DNA of 7,877 nucleotides from an uncultured Bacilli bacterium (GTDB lineage: Bacteria; Bacillota_I; Bacilli_A; RF39; UBA660), in NCBI GenBank assembly GCA_944372275.1, contig CALVYO010000059.1, positions 1 through 7,877 of the forward strand. Reading direction: 5' to 3'. The first letter of the stretch is position 1. Every line of letters starts with the position of its first letter. The translations under genes were made by a program, and so were the position numbers. The notes beneath the pieces are model-generated. The model had not been told where the DNA came from, searched no databases, and saw nothing but the letters and a program-made list of their open reading frames with translations. This document shows positions 1-5,482 of the stretch, one piece after another.

Positions 1-98
1 TCTAAAATTTAAACATACTTTTTCTCCTTTTTATTATTAAATTTCCTTTTTTTTGCATAATTTATTCTATTTTACTGTGAAACTTTATAAGACTTAAT

Positions 99-127
99 TT
101 GACAAATTATAAAATATTACCTATAAT
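99..127 (+). promoter_or_regulatory. Consensus sigma-A promoter of the MraZ-like gene
   Basis: A perfect -35 (TTGACA, 99-104) and a perfect -10 (TATAAT, 122-127) are separated by 17 bp. Transcription should start near 134, giving a leader of about 20 nt that carries the ribosome binding site AAAGGGGG (139-146), 7 nt before the ATG. Both boxes match consensus, so strong housekeeping transcription is expected. No TGGG-type repeats, the usual binding sites of MraZ upstream of dcw operons, are visible, so autoregulation of that type is not supported. Confidence 0.85.
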
Positions 128-153
128 ACTTCACTATTAAAGGGGGAATTAAT

Positions 154-549
154 ATGTTTGGAGAATTACCTATTTTTGGCAATAGTGAAAACAAAATTGA
201 TAATAAAGGAAGACTATTCGTACCTAAATTTACTGGTGTCGAAGAAAATGACCAATTAATTGTTCAAAAAGGCCATGGTAATTATTATGTTATTATTAAT
301 TATAAAGAAATTGAAGATAAATTAAGACAATTAAAAAATAATAATCAAGAAAGAAAAATTGAAATTATAACTAGTTCTATTGTATCTTTAGTAAAAGTAG
401 ATAAACAATGTAGAATTATTTTTCACCCTTATGAATCATTTGCTGTTAATAAAAAAGTTTTCATTCACGGAAATTATGATTCTATTCAAGTATTTCCATC
501 ACAAAAAGATTATGAAAGTCATATTCAAGAATTAGAAAAGAACCGTTAA
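154..549 (+). CDS. MraZ-family (double SpoVT/AbrB) DNA-binding regulator, orphan
   Basis: The 131-residue protein shows the two-copy layout of MraZ. The first half has the signature N-K-I-D-N-K-G-R (13-20) followed by LFVP. The second half repeats it as V-D-K-Q-C-R (82-87), followed by a hydrophobic strand. Known MraZ proteins are about 140-150 residues and form ring-shaped oligomers that regulate the mraZ-rsmH-ftsL cell-division cluster. Here no rsmH, ftsL or pbp gene follows; the next gene is convergent. The glycine of the second D-x-x-G-R motif is replaced by Cys86, which may weaken that half. The start is set by a ribosome binding site at 139-146 and the consensus promoter. I infer a paralogous or relocated MraZ-like transcription factor. 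Family assignment is fairly sure, but its target genes are unknown. Confidence 0.75.
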   Translation: MFGELPIFGNSENKIDNKGRLFVPKFTGVEENDQLIVQKGHGNYYVIINYKEIEDKLRQLKNNNQERKIEIITSSIVSLVKVDKQCRIIFHPYESFAVNKKVFIHGNYDSIQVFPSQKDYESHIQELEKNR

Positions 550-562
550 TTGGTTCTTTTTA
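536..562. terminator. Bidirectional terminator shared by two convergent genes
   Basis: A 9-bp perfect stem (AAAAGAACC 536-544 with GGTTCTTTT 552-560) encloses a 7-nt loop holding the TAA stop of the MraZ-like gene. On the + strand the stem runs into a T-rich tail (TTTTTAG). On the minus strand the opposite arm supplies a shorter TTTT tail. The left arm codes for the last residues of the MraZ-like protein, and the right arm abuts the stop codon of the permease gene, so one element serves both convergent units. Confidence 0.75.
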
Positions 563-2824
563 GTATGTTTTTATGACATCTGCTATATTATCTTTTTTTA
601 TTTTATGAGTAGCAATTAAGAAAGATAAATAAACAATTACTATTACTCCTACTATACAAATTAGTAAAGGTAACAAATAAATGTTTAAAGGTATTTTTAA
701 TAAATTTTCAAAAGTATCGTTATTTATCATCGTTATTTTAATAAATATACTTACAATTAATATAAATAATAAAATACCAAATAATAAAGATTTTAAACTT
801 AACATTAGACTTTCATAAAAAATCATTTTATTAAATTGTTTATTAGATAAACCAATACTTTTTAAAATAGCAAATTCTTTTCTTCTTAAATTTAAACTTG
901 CACTTATTGTACCAATAATACTAACAATTGTTATGAATGTAATAAAACCTAAAGCAAGATAAATAACTAATTTCACACAATTTATTAAAACAATACTATT
1001 ATGATTTATAACATAAGTATTAGTGTAATAAATACTATCACTTTCAATAATTGATTCTATTTCTTGATCTAATTTTAAATAATCATTTGTTCTTATATAA
1101 ATATTAATCGTGTTATCTATATTCTCATCATATTTACCAATTATTGTTGGCATACTAAAACTTTTAAAAATATCACTATATTCTGTAGTTAAGAAGCTAA
1201 TATCATTAATTGTATTTAAAATAAGAGACTCTTTTATTTCATCAGTTTCATAATTTATTAAATCTAAAGTAACAACTTCATCAGCAAATACTGATTGTCC
1301 GTGAAATAACGTATTTACTAATAAATTATCAGTTTTATAATGATTAATTATTTTATTGTAATTATCTTCATCAACATAAAAGTAAATAAGATAATTACTG
1401 ATTATGTTGTTAAAATTATTTTTAGTTTCAAATTTATAAATACTATCGGTATAATAAACAATTTCAGAAACTGAATCTAAATTTTTAATACTATTTATTA
1501 TTTCTTCTTTAGTATTATTCTTTAAATCATTAGGTCTAAAATTAACCCTAATAAATTCATCATACTTATTTTTATCGACATCATATAATAATATTGATAG
1601 TAAAGTAGTGGCCACTAAAAATAAAATTATTCCTATTACAACTGATATAGTTGTGATACGATACTTAGCCCTATCTCGTGTCACATTATTAGCCGATATT
1701 AAACACTCAATTCCTAATAATTTTTTAATTAATTTATTTGATTTACGATATTTAAACTTTTTAGTTTGTTTAACTTCATCGATAATATTTATTTTACTTG
1801 CTATTCTAGCCACTGAAAAAGTCGCAAATAAAGTACTTAATAAAATAAATATTAAAGAAATAAATATAAATAATGGATATATTTCTAATGTGAAAACATT
1901 GGATATAATACCTTCTAATAAATTATTTATGATAAATAAAATTAATGATACAAAACCTAAACTTAATAAAAATCCTAATGGTATAGCTATAATTAAAACA
2001 ATTAATGATTCTAGAAATACTGCATATAATATTTGTTTTGGAGTTGCACCAACACTTTTATACGTCGCATATTTCTTTTTCTTTTCATTTACTGATATTG
2101 AAAAAGCATTATAAATTATAAAGAAAATTATAAAGGCTAATATTAAACAAATAAACATCGTTAATAACATATACACTTGATTTTCTGGTGAATCATCTGA
2201 TTTATCTAGATAATTTATCAATGCTTCATTTTTATGCAGTGAAGCAATTTCAAATTTACTAACTAACAAATCCAAATCTAAATTCATATCATTATAAGAA
2301 TTTAAATAGATAAAAAACATCGCATAATTATCATTTTCCGTATCTTTAGTTAAAATAATATTATCTAAAGTAAAATTTAAAAAACTTTTTTGATATATTC
2401 CTACTACTTTATAATCCTTATCATTTAAGTTTAAATTTGACCCTATTTTTAATTTTAAACTATCAGCATACATCGAATCAATAAGTACTTCGGTATTATT
2501 AGTAGGCATACTACCTTCTATTTTCATATCAAAATTATCACTAATACCATATAAATTATCTTCTATTTGATATATGTAATAATATTTTTTAACTATATTG
2601 TTTTCTAAATTACTTTTTTCACTTACTTTACCATGATCTATAATTGCGTGAAAATCACCAAAATCATCAATTATACTATTAATTTGATTTTGTCTTACAG
2701 TCGAAAAAGCCAAGCCAACAGTAAAAAGTAAGATACAAGATAACAAGACACTTATAAAACATAATATAAATGTTTTCCTATCTTGTAATAATTCTTTTAA
2801 TGTTAACTTGGTCATTATTTTCAT
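560..2824 (-). CDS. FtsX/MacB-type ABC transporter permease (8 TM helices)
   Basis: The preferred start gives 754 residues. Helix 1 (about 18-41) is followed by an extracytoplasmic domain, then three helices (about 217-241, 269-301, 314-339). A second unit repeats this with a helix at about 390-414, another outside domain and three helices (about 618-643, 672-695, 718-739). The cytoplasmic loops before the third helix of each unit repeat a related motif, YATYKSVG and FAILKSIG, typical of the FtsX-like permease family, where they contact the ATPase. Such permeases work with a separate ATPase in lipoprotein release, peptide export or antibiotic sensing, but no ATPase gene lies in this window. 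An ATG at 2836 extends the frame by four codons. It lacks a ribosome binding site and lies at or before the predicted transcript start, whereas GGTGA precedes the ATG at 2824 by 5 nt. The substrate is unknown. Confidence 0.85.
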   Translation of the reverse strand: MKIMTKLTLKELLQDRKTFILCFISVLLSCILLFTVGLAFSTVRQNQINSIIDDFGDFHAIIDHGKVSEKSNLENNIVKKYYYIYQIEDNLYGISDNFDMKIEGSMPTNNTEVLIDSMYADSLKLKIGSNLNLNDKDYKVVGIYQKSFLNFTLDNIILTKDTENDNYAMFFIYLNSYNDMNLDLDLLVSKFEIASLHKNEALINYLDKSDDSPENQVYMLLTMFICLILAFIIFFIIYNAFSISVNEKKKKYATYKSVGATPKQILYAVFLESLIVLIIAIPLGFLLSLGFVSLILFIINNLLEGIISNVFTLEIYPLFIFISLIFILLSTLFATFSVARIASKINIIDEVKQTKKFKYRKSNKLIKKLLGIECLISANNVTRDRAKYRITTISVVIGIILFLVATTLLSILLYDVDKNKYDEFIRVNFRPNDLKNNTKEEIINSIKNLDSVSEIVYYTDSIYKFETKNNFNNIISNYLIYFYVDEDNYNKIINHYKTDNLLVNTLFHGQSVFADEVVTLDLINYETDEIKESLILNTINDISFLTTEYSDIFKSFSMPTIIGKYDENIDNTINIYIRTNDYLKLDQEIESIIESDSIYYTNTYVINHNSIVLINCVKLVIYLALGFITFITIVSIIGTISASLNLRRKEFAILKSIGLSNKQFNKMIFYESLMLSLKSLLFGILLFILIVSIFIKITMINNDTFENLLKIPLNIYLLPLLICIVGVIVIVYLSFLIATHKIKKDNIADVIKTY

Positions 2825-2840
2825 ATCATTCACCATATTA

Positions 2841-2869
2841 ATTATATAATATTTATTTTAATTTGACAA
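2841..2869 (-). promoter_or_regulatory. Promoter of the permease gene, very short leader
   Basis: Read on the minus strand, TTGTCA (2864-2869) and TATAAT (2841-2846) are 17 bp apart. The expected start point is about 2834, only some 10 nt before the ATG at 2824, which excludes a start at 2836. The -35 region lies against the stop codon of the upstream gene (2872-2874), so the permease can be transcribed independently of it, although read-through is also possible. Confidence 0.7.
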
Positions 2870-2871
2870 TA

Positions 2872-4800
2872 TTAATATATATCAGTTAAATATTTCATTA
2901 TTTTTTTATATTCGCTTGAATCATTTTCACTACTAATTAAATCTAAACATTTATTATATTCTTTCAAATACTTCTTACTAATATTTGAAGGTCTATCATC
3001 TTGTATTTTTGCTTTTAATTCTTTTAAACTTTCTATTTCAGACTTTGGTTTATCTACTGAAATAGTTCCAGCACTGCTAATAACCATGTCATATTCTTGT
3101 GAGTCAACTATATATCTTTCGACACTAAATTTTAATTCATATAACTGTTTTAATATCATAACTTCAAGAATTAAATTTTCACTTGTTAAACTTATTTCAC
3201 TGCTAAATTTTTTAACTATTTCACTTGTGTTTCTATTACTTAAAATACCGCTCCAATAACACAATATAAAAATTATTTTATTACTTACGATTTCTTTAAT
3301 TGTAGAATCTAAACTATTGTTTTCTAACAATTGATTTATTTCTTTTATTAATTCAATTATAGAGCCCTTTTCAGCTATTTCTTTACCATTTATAACTTTA
3401 GCACCATTAAAAAGCTGATTATATATTTTTTTATTTTTTGAATTAAATGGAACTATTTTATTTAATCTTTCTAAAATTGAATGTAATTCTTTACGAAAAT
3501 TTAATTCAATTTCATCTGATGATAGACCATCAAACTCATTTTCTTTTAATTTCAAAATATTTTCCTTTAATATGTCTATATAGCTTTCTTTTAATTTTTG
3601 ATATTCACTATTTAATTCATCTTTTGATTTACCTATTAATTCTGAAAAAATATCTTCTAATTCTCTTAATTCTTTTGATAAGGATATTTCATTTTCATGT
3701 TCTTCTAATGCTTTTAATAAATTTAAATATGGTTTTAATTTATCATTTAAACCTATTACTTCATTATATATATTATTTAATTCTTCTTTAAAATAAGTTT
3801 CAATATCATATTTTTTTAATGTTAAATTAATTACATATTCGTCATCTAAATTTTCTAATATACTTTTTTTTATTTTTTCAAATAATTCACTTAATTTATC
3901 TATATATTTAGTTTCACCTATTGATTTTGACAAATTAATTATATCTTTTATTTTTAAAAATGTTTCATCATTTTCAATGTTTATTTCTTTACCTAATAAA
4001 AATTGTTGGTATTGATTAATTTTCTCACTTAAATTTATTATTTTGCCTTTAGTATTTAAATTTTGAATAATCATTTCTAAAGAAAATATCAAATTATTTC
4101 TTAATGCTTTAGGGGAAGTATCTTCAATTGTTAAACTTGAACTATTATCTATATTAAATTGTGGTTTAGATTTTTCTAATTTTGTTTGATATTCATTTAT
4201 TAAAGATTCAATTTTATCTATAATTACTTGTTTAGTTTTATTATCCAATAATTCAATCATACTATATACTTTTGATAATAATTCATTTACTTCATTATCT
4301 ATATTTTCTATACTAGTTTCTTGTTTTATAAAATCATCTAAATTGATATCTTGTAAAATGTTAATTTTAATATTTGGATATATAGATGCAAAATACTTTA
4401 TTTTTAATTTTTCAATAAAATTCAATTTATCATTTACAATGTTTATTTCTTTAATATGCAACCAATTATAATAACGAATTTTTTGCATAATAAAATTATA
4501 TAAATATTTATAATCACAATCAATTATTGTAATTTTTTTTACATTTAAGCTAAAACAAAAACTACAAAATTCAGCTCCATTATTATAAAATATTACCTCT
4601 GTTAATGGATTAAAATCAAAAGCGCGACTATTTACCTTTTTAACACTTTTAGGTAAATATAATTTTTTTATATTATTACCTTCAAATGCACCATATTCAA
4701 TATAAAGTAATCCCTCTTCTAAAATTAAGTTTTCTATATTTTTATTAGCATATTTATATTTACCAACAACTTGTCCTTTTACAACCAAAGTCTTTCCCAT
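2872..4800 (-). CDS. LRR (BspA-like) N-terminus with long helical/coiled-coil region, unknown function
   Basis: I do not recognise this 642-residue protein as a named family. Residues about 24-93 look like two to three BspA/LRR_5-type leucine-rich units: I-E-x-G-A-F, L-Y-L-P-K-S-V-K-K-V and S-R-A-F each recur with the spacing of that family. From about 160 to the end the sequence is Lys/Glu/Leu/Ile/Asn-rich and looks almost entirely helical, with stretches suggesting coiled coil. There is no signal peptide, transmembrane helix, LPxTG motif or catalytic motif, so it is probably cytosolic, unlike most BspA-like surface proteins. An in-frame GTG at 4809 would add three codons, but it lies inside the ribosome binding site AAAGGGTGA, which is well placed for the ATG at 4800. 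It could be a scaffold or interaction protein, but that is a guess. Confidence 0.7.
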   Translation of the reverse strand: MGKTLVVKGQVVGKYKYANKNIENLILEEGLLYIEYGAFEGNNIKKLYLPKSVKKVNSRAFDFNPLTEVIFYNNGAEFCSFCFSLNVKKITIIDCDYKYLYNFIMQKIRYYNWLHIKEINIVNDKLNFIEKLKIKYFASIYPNIKINILQDINLDDFIKQETSIENIDNEVNELLSKVYSMIELLDNKTKQVIIDKIESLINEYQTKLEKSKPQFNIDNSSSLTIEDTSPKALRNNLIFSLEMIIQNLNTKGKIINLSEKINQYQQFLLGKEINIENDETFLKIKDIINLSKSIGETKYIDKLSELFEKIKKSILENLDDEYVINLTLKKYDIETYFKEELNNIYNEVIGLNDKLKPYLNLLKALEEHENEISLSKELRELEDIFSELIGKSKDELNSEYQKLKESYIDILKENILKLKENEFDGLSSDEIELNFRKELHSILERLNKIVPFNSKNKKIYNQLFNGAKVINGKEIAEKGSIIELIKEINQLLENNSLDSTIKEIVSNKIIFILCYWSGILSNRNTSEIVKKFSSEISLTSENLILEVMILKQLYELKFSVERYIVDSQEYDMVISSAGTISVDKPKSEIESLKELKAKIQDDRPSNISKKYLKEYNKCLDLISSENDSSEYKKIMKYLTDIY

Positions 4801-4826
4801 AAATATCACCCTTTTTTGATTTGAGT

Positions 4827-4855
4827 ATTATATCACAAATAATACTTTACAGCAA
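4827..4855 (-). promoter_or_regulatory. Extended -10 promoter of the LRR/helical protein gene
   Basis: On the minus strand the -35 box TTGCTG (4850-4855) is 17 bp from a perfect TATAAT (4827-4832), preceded by TGA as an extended -10 element. Transcription should begin near 4820, giving a leader of about 20 nt with the AAAGGGTGA ribosome binding site. The stretch 4856-4932 between this promoter and the divergent antisense-RNA promoter is A/T-rich and shows no gene; only short CAATCAAT-like repeats are visible there. Confidence 0.75.
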
Positions 4856-4932
4856 GTTCTTCACAAATATAATCATTTATAATTTGATTAATACTTATTA
4901 TCACAAAACAATCAATCAAAATAATAAATTAC

Positions 4933-4961
4933 TTGTAAATTATAAATAAGTATGCTATAAT
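4933..4961 (+). promoter_or_regulatory. Strong promoter of the antisense (antitoxin) RNA
   Basis: TTGTAA (4933-4938) and a perfect TATAAT (4956-4961) are separated by 17 bp, with TGC immediately before the -10 as an extended -10 element. The predicted start is near 4968. No open reading frame with a ribosome binding site follows within the first 100 nt, so the product is most simply a non-coding RNA. The promoter is closer to consensus than that of the opposing toxin gene, as expected for an antitoxin RNA made in excess. Confidence 0.75.
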
Positions 4962-4989
4962 GTATATAGATGAGAAATTCTCATATAAT

Positions 4990-5021
4990 AAAAAGGAATA
5001 CCTAATGCGCTTTTTTAGGTA
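4990..5021 (-). terminator. Probable terminator of the toxin mRNA
   Basis: On the minus strand a 7-bp stem (TACCTAA 5021-5015 with TTAGGTA 5005-4999) closes a 9-nt loop. It is followed by TTCC and a run of five T (4994-4990), then more A/T. The same downstream arm can instead pair with the 5' end of the mRNA, so the terminator hairpin and the long-distance clamp compete for these bases. The end of the transcript should lie near 4985-4990. Confidence 0.5.
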
Positions 5022-5047
5022 CTATCCCTTGTATTTATTTTGGGTTA

Positions 5048-5080
5048 AGTACCGACTTATACAGTTGGTACTATTTTTAT
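5048..5080 (+). terminator. Intrinsic terminator of the antisense RNA
   Basis: AGTACCGAC (5048-5056) pairs with GTTGGTACT (5064-5072) in a 9-bp stem with a 7-nt loop, followed by ATTTTTAT. One pair (5054/5066) is a G-U wobble on the + strand and would be a C-A mismatch on the minus strand, so the hairpin favours the + RNA. The toxin stop codon on the other strand lies at the loop boundary (5057-5059). Confidence 0.75.
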
Positions 5081-5149
5081 TAGCATAATTAAAATTATGA
5101 CAATAAGGAGAATAATGATTAGAAAAAGACATTTTTCTGTTTGTTTCAT
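5057..5149 (-). CDS. Candidate type I toxin: 30-residue hydrophobic membrane peptide
   Basis: ATG at 5149-5147 and TAA at 5059-5057 give 30 residues: a polar start MKQTEK, one unbroken hydrophobic segment (residues 7-24, almost only Leu, Ile and Val) and a short tail beginning with Lys25 and ending in VPTV. The ribosome binding site AAAGGAGG (5165-5158) matches the 16S anti-Shine-Dalgarno extensively, with 8 nt to the ATG. Size, single helix and charged ends match type I toxins that insert into the cytoplasmic membrane (TxpA, BsrG, Fst and Hok classes), although I see no clear sequence identity to any named family. It has its own promoter, sits inside a self-folding mRNA and is opposed by an antisense RNA. 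A small membrane peptide with another role, for example a regulator of a membrane protein, is the main alternative. Confidence 0.7.
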   Translation of the reverse strand: MKQTEKCLFLIIILLIVIILIMLIKIVPTV

Positions 5150-5164
5150 TATATCAACCTCCTT
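5105..5164 (-). promoter_or_regulatory. Hairpin that buries the toxin ribosome binding site and start codon
   Basis: In the minus-strand RNA three perfect blocks pair in register. AAGGAG of the ribosome binding site (5164-5159) pairs with CTCCTT (5110-5105, codons 14-15). ATAATGA containing the start codon (5152-5146) pairs with TCATTAT (5118-5112). AGAAAAA (5138-5132) pairs with TTTTTCT (5127-5121) around a TGTC loop. That is 20 bp in all, interrupted by two asymmetric internal loops. The fold should strongly limit translation initiation, as in other type I toxin mRNAs. Confidence 0.7.
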
Positions 5165-5210
5165 TCACATTAAGCGAAAGGAATAGTACCTCATTAAGTA
5201 TTCCAAAATA

Positions 5211-5239
5211 ATTATAAAACATAATTAATTTAAAGTAAA
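5211..5239 (-). promoter_or_regulatory. Promoter of the toxin mRNA
   Basis: On the minus strand TTTACT (5234-5239, four of six consensus bases) lies 17 bp from a perfect TATAAT (5211-5216). The predicted start point is about 5204, which is exactly the first base of the 5'-3' long-distance stem, so promoter position and RNA fold support each other. The leader before the ATG is about 55 nt. Confidence 0.65.
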
Positions 5240-5241
5240 CA

Positions 5242-5269
5242 ATAAAACTCTCAATAATGAGAGTTTTAT
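5242..5269. terminator. Terminator hairpin after the recD2 / small-protein unit
   Basis: An 11-bp perfect inverted repeat (5242-5252 with 5259-5269) encloses a 6-nt loop (AATAAT). It begins one base after the TAA of the 51-residue gene on the minus strand and is followed there by TTTTATTGTTT-like sequence. The + strand also has a T-rich arm, so it may stop any + strand read-through as well. It lies just upstream of the toxin promoter and would insulate it from recD2 transcription. Confidence 0.75.
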
Positions 5270-5270
5270 A

Positions 5271-5426
5271 TTACATCATTTCTTCTAATTCTTTATTCAT
5301 TTTTTTCTTAGTTTTATTAATAAATTTTTCCATTTCTTTCATAACTGGCTTGTTATATTTTTGATACATCATAGTAGCGCCGACACCAATACCTATTAAC
5401 ATCATATTTTTGATAGTATTCTTCAT
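5271..5426 (-). CDS. Small membrane-anchored protein, 51 residues, unknown function
   Basis: Starting at the ATG at 5426, the 51-residue product has a Gly/Met-rich hydrophobic segment at about 8-21 (LIGIGVGATMM). A Lys/Glu-rich amphipathic helix follows to the end (KEMEKFINKTKKKMNKELEEMM). The layout recalls YtxH-like small membrane proteins, but similarity is not firm enough for a name. The start is decided by AAAGAGGTGAT directly upstream; an in-frame ATG at 5471 would add 15 residues but has no ribosome binding site. It lies 56 nt after recD2 on the same strand with no clear promoter between, and a weak GTATGT/ACATAC hairpin occurs in the gap (5458-5473). It is therefore probably co-transcribed with recD2 and ends at the hairpin 5242-5269. 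Confidence 0.65.
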   Translation of the reverse strand: MKNTIKNMMLIGIGVGATMMYQKYNKPVMKEMEKFINKTKKKMNKELEEMM

Positions 5427-5482
5427 ATAAATCACCTCTTTATTAGAAAAAATGAAGGTATGTATAAACATACATTATTATT

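Larger units (their letters stand above)
4968..5080 (+). ncRNA. Candidate type I antitoxin: antisense RNA to the toxin mRNA 3' part
   Basis: Promoter (4933-4961) and intrinsic terminator (5048-5080) define a transcript of about 110 nt. It opens with a small hairpin (ATGAGA/TCTCAT, 4970-4984). It is fully complementary to the 3' untranslated region and the last eight codons of the 30-residue peptide gene on the other strand, including the 3' halves of both long-distance stems of that mRNA (4995-5007 and 5018-5030). The geometry is convergent with 3' overlap, as known for txpA/RatA and bsrG/SR4 of Bacillus subtilis, where the antisense RNA triggers RNase III cleavage or blocks translation. Function here is inferred; the transcript limits are predicted from sequence. 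Confidence 0.65.
4990..5204 (-). other. Toxin mRNA with 5'-3' long-distance clamp (predicted transcript)
   Basis: The minus-strand promoter predicts a transcript starting at about G5204. Its first 13 nt (5204-5192) pair without interruption with 5007-4995 near the 3' end. The next block (5190-5178) pairs over 13 bp with 5030-5018. Both blocks contain one position that is a C-A mismatch on the + strand but a G-U wobble on the minus strand (5002/5197 and 5026/5182). Pairing is therefore kept only in the minus-strand RNA. A clamp joining the 5' and 3' ends is a known trait of type I toxin mRNAs such as hok and aapA1, where it keeps the full-length message untranslated until the 3' end is trimmed. 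That role is inferred here. Confidence 0.65.

Noticed and set aside
2..16. A minus-strand ATG at 16-14 with AAAAGGAG 6 nt upstream at the left edge
   Set aside because: The frame reads only M-F-K-F before a TAG (4-2). It might be a broken or miscalled gene start, but four codons cannot be supported as a gene. The rest of 1-98 holds only A/T-rich sequence.
1608..2114. A 168-codon + strand open frame
   Set aside because: It lies wholly inside the permease gene on the other strand, in its membrane and cytoplasmic-loop region, and lacks a ribosome binding site of its own.
3447..3791. A 114-codon + strand open frame rich in Leu and Ile
   Set aside because: It is the antisense of the Lys/Glu/Asn-rich helical region of the 642-residue protein; the hydrophobic composition follows from complementing those codons.
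5115..5186. A 23-codon + strand frame (begins MIRKRHFSV) with AAGGAG 4 nt before the ATG
   Set aside because: It is the mirror of the toxin start-site hairpin: its ribosome binding site is the arm that pairs with the toxin's. It lies beyond the predicted end of the + strand RNA and its product is not clearly membrane-like, so it looks like a by-product of the palindrome.
4995..5204. A 6S RNA-like or other housekeeping structured RNA, or a riboswitch
   Set aside because: A closing stem with inner hairpins is present, but the interior holds a peptide gene with a perfect ribosome binding site, an opposing promoter and a terminator. No known 6S, SRP, tmRNA, T-box or riboswitch core was seen.
4995..5204. 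A MITE or small transposon bounded by imperfect inverted repeats
   Set aside because: The imperfections are G-U wobbles on one strand only, and the inverted repeat starts at a predicted transcription start. No target-site duplication was seen at the ends.
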